Positions 45,695 through 54,691 of a stretch of DNA of 62,224 nucleotides are shown in pieces. The notes under the pieces were generated by a model. It was not told the origin of the DNA. It ran no database searches and saw nothing but the letters and a program-made list of their open reading frames with translations. Source of the stretch: Chthoniobacteraceae bacterium (GTDB taxonomy: Bacteria > Verrucomicrobiota > Verrucomicrobiia > Chthoniobacterales > Chthoniobacteraceae); assembly GCA_947476255.1 (NCBI GenBank), contig CANJPY010000017.1:1-62224 (forward strand), in the 5' to 3' direction. Positions within the stretch are counted from its first letter, which is position 1, and each line of letters begins with the position of its first letter. Position numbers and translations under genes: made by a program.

Positions 45695-46728
45695 AACGTA
45701 ACCTTCGCCAGTCCCTGTTTATTATGGCGCTTGTTTGTCTGCCGCTGGCAGCCAGAGCCGCGGATGCGATTGACGAGGCCACAGCCAGGGGGGTTGCCTA
45801 TTTGATCAGCAAACAGGACAAACGTGGAGCCATCCGTGAGACAGACGCGAACGAGACGGCCATCACCGCCTTAAGTGGTCTAGCGATCGCGGCAATGGGG
45901 AATCTCCCGGGCGATCCGACGCCCGAAGGTGAGGCCGTTCAAAAAGCGCTGAGCTTTCTGCTTTCAACCGACCGGCAGGATCGCGAAGGCTACTTCGGCG
46001 CCAAAGATGGCTCGCGGATGTACGGCCACGGCATCACCACCCTGTTTGTCGCAGAAATGCTTGGAATGGGTCTGGATAACGCACAGGACGTGATCCTCAG
46101 AAAAAACTGCCAGCAGGCGATTGATTTGATCCTGCGTGCGCAGAAAGTCTCCAAAAGGCCCGGAACTGAGGGCGGTTGGCGCTATACGCCTCAAGCGACG
46201 GATTCGGACCTGTCTGTGAGCATCTGGCAGCTTATGGCTTTACGCGCTGCAAAAGATGCGGGTCTCTTGGTGCCCAAGGATGCAATCGATGCAGCCGTGG
46301 GATACATCAAACGCTCCTTCAAAGACACTGGCCGCATCAACACACCTGTAGGTTTTAGTTATGAAATCAACCAGGCTCCAGGTTGGTCTACGGCTGCAGA
46401 GGGCCTGCTAGCGCTTCAAGTTTGTGGAGAATACGAGGCAAAGGAAGTTGTTTCTACGGGGGACTGGCTCCTCCAAAATCCGCCGAAAGTAGGAAACTCC
46501 TGGTTTTATTACGGCACGTATTACTACGCGCAGGGCATGTACCAGAGGGGCGGCGAACACGCCGAGACCTCTGCAAAACGTGTTGCTGAAGTTATTCTTG
46601 CGCTTCAGGACACCGATGGATCTTGGAAGAATGCCGGAGGCAATGAAGGCAGCCGTGTCTACCGGACTGCAATGGCCCTTTTGAGTCTGAGCGTGAAGTA
46701 CCACTACCTCCCTATCTATCAGAGATAA
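45691..46728 (+). CDS. Exported prenyltransferase/squalene-cyclase-repeat protein
   Basis: A 345-residue exported protein with an alpha/alpha-toroid fold like the prenyltransferase and squalene-oxidase repeat family. The signal peptide is residues 1-23 (MKRNLRQSLFIMALVC...ARAADA). Repeats with the typical GxW/GY and helical pattern are GYFGAKDGSRMYGHGITTLFVAEMLG, GGWRYTPQATDSDLSVSIWQLMALRAAK, GWSTAAEGLLALQVCG and GSWKNAGGNEGSRVYRTAMALLSL. No DxDD cyclase motif is seen, so it is more likely a binding or scaffold protein than a terpene cyclase. Its start overlaps the stop of the 1525-residue gene by four bases. Such proteins are often the last gene of MoxR/VWA operons in PVC bacteria. Confidence 0.83.
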   Translation: MKRNLRQSLFIMALVCLPLAARAADAIDEATARGVAYLISKQDKRGAIRETDANETAITALSGLAIAAMGNLPGDPTPEGEAVQKALSFLLSTDRQDREGYFGAKDGSRMYGHGITTLFVAEMLGMGLDNAQDVILRKNCQQAIDLILRAQKVSKRPGTEGGWRYTPQATDSDLSVSIWQLMALRAAKDAGLLVPKDAIDAAVGYIKRSFKDTGRINTPVGFSYEINQAPGWSTAAEGLLALQVCGEYEAKEVVSTGDWLLQNPPKVGNSWFYYGTYYYAQGMYQRGGEHAETSAKRVAEVILALQDTDGSWKNAGGNEGSRVYRTAMALLSLSVKYHYLPIYQR

Positions 46729-46769
46729 GCAAGTGTCGGCACGGAGAGCTCCAGAGCTTCTACAACCTT

Positions 46770-48134
46770 TCAGGCCAGAATACCCCTCACGACTTCTCCG
46801 GACACATCGGTCAAACGGTAGTCTCGACCCGCGTGCCGGTACGTGAGTTTTTCGTGATCAAATCCGAGAAGATGCAGCAACGTAGCATGCAGGTCATGAA
46901 CATGCACTTTGTCTGACACCGCCCGGAAACCAAATTCGTCGGTGGCACCATAACTCATCCCTCCACGAACTCCTCCCCCAGCCATCCACATTGTGAAGCC
47001 CCACGGGTTATGATCGCGGCCATCGGCATTCTCAGTGGTTGGCGTCCTGCCAAATTCACCGCCCCAGAGCACCAAGGTGTCTTCGAGCATTCCGCGGCTT
47101 TTCAAATCACCGAGAAGTGCAGCGACAGGCCTGTCGATATCAGCGCAGAGAGTACGCGTGGATTTGGTATGGTTGGAATGTGTGTCCCAAGGCTGTCCGT
47201 TTCCGTAATACACCTGGATGAAACGCACTCCGCGTTCCGCCAAGCGCCGCGCGAGTAAACAACCATTGGCGAAGTGGCCTTTTCCATAGGATTCACGGGT
47301 CTGGAGGGTTTCCTTGTTAATATCAAAAGCGTCAGAAGCTTCCATTTGCATCCGGTATGCTGTTTCCATGGCCTTGATACGCGCCTCCAGCACAAGGTCA
47401 CCAGAGCGTTGCTCTTGATGCTGCTGGTTCAAGCGCTGGAACAACTCCAACTGCCGTTTCTGCTCCTCCAGCGGAGTGAGGGAATTTCGCAGAAAGGGAA
47501 TCATTTTTCCGGGCTCTAAATTGGAATGGTTCACGTACATTCCCTGGTGTTCCCCGGGGAGAAAGCCGCTGGACCACAATTCTGCAAAACGTACGGGACG
47601 CCCGGGGCAACACGCGACAAAGTTTGGGAGGTTTTCATTTTCACTGCCCAGACCGTACGACATCCACGCACCCAGCGTTGGCCGGTTAGGAGTGAGCGTG
47701 CCGTTATTCATCATGAACAGCGCGGGACCATGATTGGGGTTGTCCGTGTGCATGGACCGGATGACGCACAAATCATCCGCGCAGGCGGCGGTGTTTGGAA
47801 GCAGTTCGCTGATCTCGAGGCCGCTCTGGCCATGCTTTGCAAACTCGAAAGGCACGGCCATCAGCGCGCCAGTGGGGCGCTCCGTTCTGAGATCCGCCCC
47901 GGCAGGACGCGTCCCAGCGAGACGGTTGATCTCGGGCTTGGGATCAAACATGTCACATTGAAAGGGGCCGCCGTTCATGAACAGATGAATGATCCTCTTG
48001 GCCTTGGGCAATTGTTGTGGCGCCCGCCCTGGCATTGCCTGCAACACATCCGCCAGCGCGAGTGTACCAAGGCCCGCGGCTACGGACTGAAGAGCACTGC
48101 GGCGAGAGACGGGAAGGGGTGCCACTGGAAACAT
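46770..48134 (-). CDS. DUF1501 protein, partner of the 48139 cytochrome gene
   Basis: A 454-residue exported DUF1501 protein. The Tat-type signal SRRSALQSVAAGLGTLALADVL is at about residues 10-31. Landmarks are [77 protein letters not shown] and MAGGGVRGG. Start ATG 48134 lies four bases after the stop of the PSCyt1 gene. The frame continues upstream, but that part overlaps the cytochrome gene. It is the last gene of the three-gene minus-strand unit that starts with an enolase-superfamily enzyme. Confidence 0.88.
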   Translation of the reverse strand: MFPVAPLPVSRRSALQSVAAGLGTLALADVLQAMPGRAPQQLPKAKRIIHLFMNGGPFQCDMFDPKPEINRLAGTRPAGADLRTERPTGALMAVPFEFAKHGQSGLEISELLPNTAACADDLCVIRSMHTDNPNHGPALFMMNNGTLTPNRPTLGAWMSYGLGSENENLPNFVACCPGRPVRFAELWSSGFLPGEHQGMYVNHSNLEPGKMIPFLRNSLTPLEEQKRQLELFQRLNQQHQEQRSGDLVLEARIKAMETAYRMQMEASDAFDINKETLQTRESYGKGHFANGCLLARRLAERGVRFIQVYYGNGQPWDTHSNHTKSTRTLCADIDRPVAALLGDLKSRGMLEDTLVLWGGEFGRTPTTENADGRDHNPWGFTMWMAGGGVRGGMSYGATDEFGFRAVSDKVHVHDLHATLLHLLGFDHEKLTYRHAGRDYRLTDVSGEVVRGILA

Positions 48135-48138
48135 AAGC

Positions 48139-50499
48139 TTAGTCTGTAAAAAGAAATTCGTTGCTACCGAGCAGCACCTGGAGGTACTCGCGCCAACGCG
48201 CCTCAACACCGCTGTCTATGAATTCAAGACCCAATTTCAATTCGCTGGGATTCGGCTCTCTGGAAAACAGCAGCCGATAGGCACGCTCCAAGCGGGACTT
48301 GGGATCCACGGCTTCAGAGGACAGGCGCTTGTAAAGGGCTTGGGCCTGCTGCTGCAACAACGGGCTGTTGAGTACAAAAAGCTGCTGCAACGGCGTTGTG
48401 GTGAGCACTCTCACAGCGCTATGGGTGACTGGGTCCGGGAAGTCATAGAGTCTCAGTAAATCTGAGAGTTCCCGTCGTTTGACCAACCCGTAAACCGTCC
48501 TTTTTTTGTTGCCGGGCGCCGACAGCTCCAAAGCCGGTCCACCCATGGATTCATCCAACTCTCCGGATACAGATAACAAGGCGTCCCGCCACTGTTCCAC
48601 ATCCAATCGCTTGCGGGGAAAGCGGGACAAAAGGCGCAGCTCCGGATCCTTAGGATGTGGCGAACCCGCCGCCTGGCGATAAGTCGCCGAGAGCATGATT
48701 TCACGGTGCAGCCATTTCAGCGACCACCCGTTCCGAATGAACCCGTTGGCAAGATCGTCCAGTAATTCAGGGTGTGTCGGACGTTCTCCCTGCATTCCGA
48801 AATCGCTGGGCGTACTCACGATGCCCATGCTGAAATGCGCAGCCCATATCCTGTTAACCATGACGCGCGCTACCAGTGCTCTAGAGTCCCGCACCAGGGC
48901 GCTTGCCAAGTCCAATCGCCCGCTACCATTGGAAAAGAGAGTTGGTTTCTCAGGAGTAAACAGCACGGGAAAACGTCTGGGCACGACCTGCGCTGTACGG
49001 TTTGGATTTCCGCGGATTTCCAAGGCCATATCCGCAGGGGCGTCGTCATAGACAAGGTTGGTGCCTTGCATATTCTTGGCAACCTCCACCCTGAGGCTTC
49101 CTTCGCGGACCCCCGGCACCAGAGGCGTATTTAAATCCGGGTCGGCGCGCAACTGGCGGAGCTTTTCCTGCAAGTCGCCGATTTTTTCGCCCTCGGGCGC
49201 GCTTTTTTTGGAACTCAACTTTTTGATTTCCTCCTCGAGTTTTTCGACTTGGGTAAGCAGCCCTGCAACGTGCGCTGCGTCGACGCCCGGCACCAGAGAT
49301 TGCTCCATGACCCGAGTACTGGCGAACACGCCTGCAATTCCGTAGTAATCTTCGGCGGTGAAAGGATCGTACTTGTGGTCGTGGCATCGGGCGCAAGCAA
49401 GGTTGATTCCGAGGAAGCTGCTCGAGAAGGTGTGCACGCGTTCTTCGTATTCGTCTGAAACAACGGTTTTGATGATTTCCGCGGGCAACTTGAGTTCCTT
49501 CCAGTAATTGGGACTCAACCCAAGGAAGCCGAGAGCCGCAAGATCTGCCGGCGAGGCGTCCTCCATCAAGTCTGCGGCCAATTGCAGGCTCAAAAACCGG
49601 TCGTAAGGCAGATCAGCGTTGATGGCATTGATGACCCAATCGCGGTACAAGTGGGGCTTTCCTTTGGATTCAAACCAAGATTCGCCGACATCTCTATAGC
49701 GAGTCACGTCCAGCCAGACACGTCCCCAACGCTCCCCGAATTGAGGCGCGGCCAGCCATGCATCTATTCTCTTTTCATAGGCGTCTGGCGACCCATCCAT
49801 TTCGAAAGAAGCGATTTCCTCCGGAGTCGGAGGCAGACCTACGAGATCGAACTTGGCTCGTCTTAGAAGAACGGCGCGCGAGGCTTCGGGAGCCGGCTCA
49901 ATTTCCTTCGCCTCCAAGGTTCCAAACACGAAGAAATCGATCCGGCCACGCGCGCGGTCTGCACGCCTGAGCTGGGGCAGATCGGGATGTGAAAGCGGTT
50001 TGAAAGACCAGAACTTGCGCCCTTCGACAAAGTCGATCTCCCGCTTGTTCGCGGCGACAGTCGCAGCACTGGGGAAAAACATGCCCTCAGCGATCCATTG
50101 TTCCAATACTGCCACATCGCGCGCGCCCAGCCGCTCCTTGGGCGGCATCTGCATATCAAGGTCCTGATAACGAACCGCCTTGATCAACAAACTTTCGTCG
50201 GCACGCCCTGGGATCGCGGCCGTACCGGACTCGCCTCCGTTCAAAATGGACGCACGCGAGTCCAGCAGCAGCCCGCCCTTTTGTTTTTTCGCTTCAACGG
50301 AGTGACAAGAGAAACACTTTTCCACGAGCAGTGGACGTACCTTCTGCTCAAAAAAAACCTCACCTGCCGCGGATGTTGTTTGTGGCGATGCAGCAGCTAA
50401 CAGATGCGTCCCCGAGGCAAGCACTGACAGCACCCAAAAAAACAGCGTAGGCAGAATTCGCCTGCGAATCGACAACATGCTTGAGGGTGCCGTTTTCAT
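48139..50499 (-). CDS. PSCyt1-DUF1549-DUF1553 exported protein in an enolase operon
   Basis: A 786-residue exported cytochrome-like protein. The signal peptide is long (about residues 1-36). CFSCH at 62-66 lies in a PSCyt1 domain with [21 protein letters not shown]. DUF1549 follows and ends with CARCH in [16 protein letters not shown] short Glu/Lys-rich helical segment separates it from DUF1553, which contains [19 protein letters not shown] and [10 protein letters not shown]. The ATG at 50499 is nine bases after the enolase stop; a TTG at 50508 is less likely. The compact spacing to both neighbours supports one operon in which the cytochrome, DUF1501 protein and enolase-type enzyme are made together. 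Confidence 0.87.
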   Translation of the reverse strand: [786 protein letters not shown]

Positions 50500-50508
50500 G
50501 GAGAACAA

Positions 50509-51768
50509 TCAGCTCTTGCGAGAAACACGGTACTGCGGATTAGCGGGATCAAACAGCTCTGGGAGCAGTCTGGTTCCCAGGCCGGGGCCGGTTGGAGGCA
50601 GCGCGAACCCATTTTCGACAATCACGTTGGTATCGATAAGTGAGCTGTAAAACGTCCGGATATGGGCCCGAACGGATTCCTGAAAAACAACATTGGGAAC
50701 AGCAGTGGCGACGTGCAGCCCTGAGAACAATGTCAATGGACCAGTACAATCGTGCATGGTAGCGGGGATGTTATAAGCCTGCGCAAACTCCGCAAGGCGA
50801 CGGGTTTCGCTAATACCGCCAGCCCAAGTGGGATCGATCATCACATAATCTGCGGCGCGGCGTTCCAGAACGAGTCGGTAATCTTCACGACTGCAAAGCA
50901 TTTCACTCACCGCGACTGGCACGCCCGCCTTGTCTCGAAAGTCTGCGAGCGTATCGGCGTTGTCGATGCGCATGACGTCTTCCAACCAGAGCGGGCGCAA
51001 ATCCCGCATGGCCTCTGCGATTCGGAGCGCGGCAGGGAGTTGAAAAAAACCGTGGCCATCGAGCAAGATTTCGATTTTATCGCCTACGCGGTTGCGCACT
51101 TCTTCCATCGGCTTGATGTACTGCTTCACGGCGGACCAAGGTATATAACCACCGCCGAATTCGTAATAAGCGCGGTCGAATGTCCAGAATTTCATCGCTG
51201 TATATCCTTCGGCGATCAGCTCTTCTGCTAGGTCACCCGCGGCGAAATTAGACGCCCAGTTGTCCTCCAGCGGACCGGGCTTGCCTAGGTCTCCATGGCC
51301 GGGCCAGCCCTGCTCACCCATTTCGCCAACGCGCCGACCGTAATTGGGACCGCCCGAGCTGTTGTAAATGCGAACCTTCTCACGAGCCTTCCCCCCCAGG
51401 AGTTGCCAAACGGGTTTTCCACATGCCTGTCCCAAAATGTCCCACAAGGCCAGGTCGATGGCGCTGATGGCGCGCATTTCAGCGCCGCGTGCGCCAAAAG
51501 CGGAAGCGCGCTCGTAAAGAAAGCGCCAATGGTTTTCCACTGAAAGCGGATCCGCATCGAGAAGCCTGCGTCCCATCCAGTCATGAATCATCGAGGCAAC
51601 AGCATGCGGGGCGTAATAGGTTTCCCCGTGCCCGACAAACCCTGCATCCGTGTGAATGCGCAGCAGGAGCAGTCCCGGCATGATGTGGCCGGGAATGACA
51701 GTCTCGAGGGCAGTGATTTTAATCCCGGAACTGTTAGCGACGGGACATGGGATGGAAGGCGTGACCAT
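50509..51768 (-). CDS. Enolase-superfamily enzyme (mandelate racemase/sugar-acid dehydratase type)
   Basis: A 419-residue member of the mandelate racemase/muconate lactonizing enzyme family. The three metal ligands are visible: Asp in ILLDGHGFF, Glu in LWLEDVM, and Glu in AVSEML. The capping-domain start (ITALETVIPG...LLLRIHTDAGFVGHGETY) and the ALWDILGQACGKPVWQLLGG signature are normal. The C-terminal MHDCTGPLTLFSGLHVATA contains the His-Asp type catalytic region. Acid-sugar dehydration or racemisation is likely; the precise substrate cannot be read. There is no export signal, so it is cytoplasmic. ATG 51768 is preferred to TTG 51780. It is the first gene of the minus-strand unit. Confidence 0.87.
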   Translation of the reverse strand: MVTPSIPCPVANSSGIKITALETVIPGHIMPGLLLLRIHTDAGFVGHGETYYAPHAVASMIHDWMGRRLLDADPLSVENHWRFLYERASAFGARGAEMRAISAIDLALWDILGQACGKPVWQLLGGKAREKVRIYNSSGGPNYGRRVGEMGEQGWPGHGDLGKPGPLEDNWASNFAAGDLAEELIAEGYTAMKFWTFDRAYYEFGGGYIPWSAVKQYIKPMEEVRNRVGDKIEILLDGHGFFQLPAALRIAEAMRDLRPLWLEDVMRIDNADTLADFRDKAGVPVAVSEMLCSREDYRLVLERRAADYVMIDPTWAGGISETRRLAEFAQAYNIPATMHDCTGPLTLFSGLHVATAVPNVVFQESVRAHIRTFYSSLIDTNVIVENGFALPPTGPGLGTRLLPELFDPANPQYRVSRKS

Positions 51769-52120
51769 TCGTGAAACCAATCAGAAGTAATTGAAAATGA
51801 AAAGCCCGTGCTCAGGGACGAAGGAACAGTTTCACTTGCCTTGCAAGACGCCAACCAAGTCCGTCGCGCCTCTTTTGTGCCGGCACAAGGCTGGAGGCGG
51901 CTACTTTTGGGTTATCCCTTCCCAAAATACAGTCGCAAGAATTTATTTAATCTAATAAAATTTACGCCTATTTATTATCAATTTGGTGAGAATCGAGCAT
52001 GCATTTTATGCCGGCGCCGTTTTTTGGGCTGGGAATGTACCGAGTGCGCCTGAGTGCTCCCTCGGTGCTCGGCGCGTTTTGGACGCGCTAAACTAAGTTC
52101 GACCATCCACTGCCCCTCAA
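51769..52120. other. Divergent intergenic region (352 bp) between two PSCyt1 operons
   Basis: This gap separates the enolase operon (minus) from the next PSCyt1/DUF1501 pair (plus). It contains a 14-bp perfect palindrome at 51875-51888 and an AT-rich block at 51936-51985. A TGAGTGCTCCCTCGGTGCTCGG segment near 52051 has two imperfect direct copies. A plus-strand frame of 81 codons at 51808-52053 shows no family features and was not counted as a gene. Confidence 0.55.
51875..51888. promoter_or_regulatory. 14-bp perfect palindrome, candidate operator
   Basis: TTGTGCCGGCACAA is a perfect inverted repeat without a spacer. It lies 107 bases upstream of the enolase start and 233 bases upstream of the plus-strand cytochrome start. 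Such a dyad is a good size for a dimeric helix-turn-helix regulator. No regulator gene is adjacent. Confidence 0.4.
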
Positions 52121-54688
52121 ATGCGTATGTTTCAGCAATTGCTTCTTAACGCAACGTTTCCTGCACGCGCGGGCGCGGGATTGCGTTCATGGCTGTGCTG
52201 CTTTCTGGGATTGTTTGTTTCGAATATATGCCTTGCGGTTGTTTCTGGAGCCCAAGCCTCCTCCGAAGATCTCGCTTTTTTTGAGCGGGAAATCCGGCCG
52301 ATTCTTTTGGACTCCTGCTTGGAGTGCCACTCGCAGGCTGGAAAGAAGGTGAAGGGTGGCCTGAGTCTGGACTCCAGGGCGTCCATTTTGGCGGGGGGCG
52401 AATCCGGACCGGCGGCGATTCCGGGTGACCCTGATGCGAGCCGTTTGGTAATTGCCGTCTTTGGGCATGACAAGGACTTACAAATGCCGCCTAAAAAAAA
52501 ATTGGCCCCGGCTGAGCAGAAAGCGCTGGCGGAGTGGGTGCGGCGGGGACTGGCTGATCCGAGGGCGGGTGTTGCGCCAGTCAAGAAGATGCCGGCGATG
52601 ACTCTCGAGGAAGGACGCCAGTTTTGGTCCTTCCGTGCGTTAGCAAACGTAGCCCCCCCACCGGTCAAACATTTAGACTGGGTGGAAAATTCAGTGGATT
52701 CATTTGTGGTCCAAAAGCTCGAAGCGGCTGGACTTGAATTTGCACCGCGGGCAGACAAGCGGACGCTTTTGCGCAGAGTCACCTACGATCTCACGGGGCT
52801 CCCTCCTACTCCCGCTGAAATGGAGGCGTTTCTTTCCGACTCAGGCGCGGGTTCTTTCGCTCGGGTGGTGGACCGCTTGCTGGCCTCGCCCCGCTATGGC
52901 GAGCGCTGGGGAAGACACTGGCTGGACGTGGTGCGTTACGCCGATACTTGCGGGAATGCATCCGACTACCCGGTGCCGCAAGCACACCTTTACCGAAACT
53001 GGGTGATCAACGCTTTCAACACGGACATGCCCTATGACCAGTTTCTGCGCGAGCAGATTGCCGGAGACCTTATTTTGGAAGGTTCGGAATCCGATCGTCA
53101 TCAACGCATTATTGCGACTGGTTATCTTGCGATCGCGCGCCGGTTTGCCGGCAAGGGTGGAGAAACGCATCTCACCATCGAGGATACCATCGACAATCTG
53201 TGCCGTTCGGTTCTCGGGGTGAGCCTTGCGTGCGCCCGTTGCCACAACCACAAGTTTGATCCCTTCTCGATGGAGGATTACTACGGTTTATACGGCTTTT
53301 TTTCCAGCACACGCTACCCCTATCCGGGTGCGGAGGGGGATTCGCGTCAGAGCGACTTTGTGCCCCTGCTTGCCGAAAGTGATCTCGAAGCCGTAATGAA
53401 GCCGCACCGCAACAAAATTGCTGCTGCGGAACAAAATGCGAATCAATTGGAGGCGGAGGTGGCAGAGATTTTGAAAACGGAGGCGGATTCGCCGGAGCGG
53501 AAACAAAAGCTGATAGAGAAGCGGGCCAAAGTTACCGCTGCGAAAAAAGAGCTGGCCGATCTAAAGGCGGCGCCGCCTGTGATACGGGACGCCTATGCTG
53601 TGGTCGACGCAAAAGAAAGTGGAGACGCAAAGGTGCAACTGCGCGGGGATCCCAAAAATTTGGGCGCACCCGTGCGCAGGCATTTTCCAGCCATTCTGGG
53701 CGGGATGCCGTTGCCTGAGATGGCCGCTGGCAGTGGAAGACTGGTGCTGGCCGGGTGGATGTCGTCGCCGGACAATCATCTCGCGGCACGCGTGATGGTA
53801 AACCGCATCTGGCTGAATCATTTCGGAAAGGGTATTGTACAAACCTCCAATGACTTTGGCCGGCAGGGCAAGGAGCCGAGCCATCCGGAATTGCTGGACT
53901 TTCTAGCAGCGGAATTTGTGCGGTCCGGTTGGTCTCTTAAGGCGATGCACCGCCTGATTTTACTTTCGCGTAGCTGGCAAAGCTCCTCGAGTCCCTCTGC
54001 GGATGCGCTCGAAAAGGATGCAGCCAACGAATTGCTTTCGCATTTTAGCAGACGCCGATTGGATGCGGAGGCTCTACGGGATTCCCTTTTGTACGTTGCT
54101 GAGGAGCTTGATTTTGACGGGGTCGGGGAGCATCCTTTTCCGAAACGCAGCACCTGGAGTTGGACCCAGCACAAGCCTTTTTCCGAGAGTTATGAGTCCT
54201 CGAAACGGAGCGTCTATTTAATGCAGGCACGCCTGCGCAAAAACGCCTATCTTGCACTTTTTGATGGCGCAGATACGAGCGCGAGCACGGGGCAAAGGTC
54301 TTCGAGCATTACGCCGCTGCAGGCTCTGTTTGCGCTCAATGACACCCTGGTACACCGCTGTTCGGAGGCCTTTGCAGTCAAATGGACTGGTGCGGGGGAA
54401 TTCGACGCCCGTATTCAAACCGCTTATCAGGTGGCTTATGGTCGCGCCCCCGTGCCCGGCGAAGTCTCGCGTGCGCGCGACTTCATCACAGGGTACCGTA
54501 AGGCGCTTGCTCTTGCGCCGCCTCCCAAGGAGGCGAAGCCACTCGGGCGAACCCAAGGTGCGAACACCTCGAATCCATTGGAGGACCTTGACCTTGGGCC
54601 TCAGGGGCCGGATCTGTCTGAGAAAAAAGCCTGGAGTGCCTTTGCCAGGGCACTTCTAGCGTCCAACGAGTTCCTTTACATTGATTAA
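52121..54688 (+). CDS. PSCyt1-DUF1549-DUF1553 exported protein
   Basis: An 855-residue exported protein. The N-terminal hydrophobic segment at ~21-44 is the export signal. CLECH at 66-70 lies in a PSCyt1 domain with [22 protein letters not shown]. The DUF1549 domain has [32 protein letters not shown]-like sequence and ends with CARCH in [14 protein letters not shown]. DUF1553 carries [17 protein letters not shown] and [14 protein letters not shown]. The segment between them is short and Glu/Lys-rich. It is the closest relative in this window to the protein encoded at 48139 and is transcribed divergently from that operon. The DUF1501 partner begins three bases after the stop. Confidence 0.88.
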   Translation: [855 protein letters not shown]

Positions 54689-54691
54689 GCC

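Noticed and set aside
51808..52053. 81-codon plus-strand frame between the divergent operons, ending with a CxxC-type tail
   Set aside because: No ribosome site and no family similarity. The palindrome and AT-rich block in it fit a control region better.
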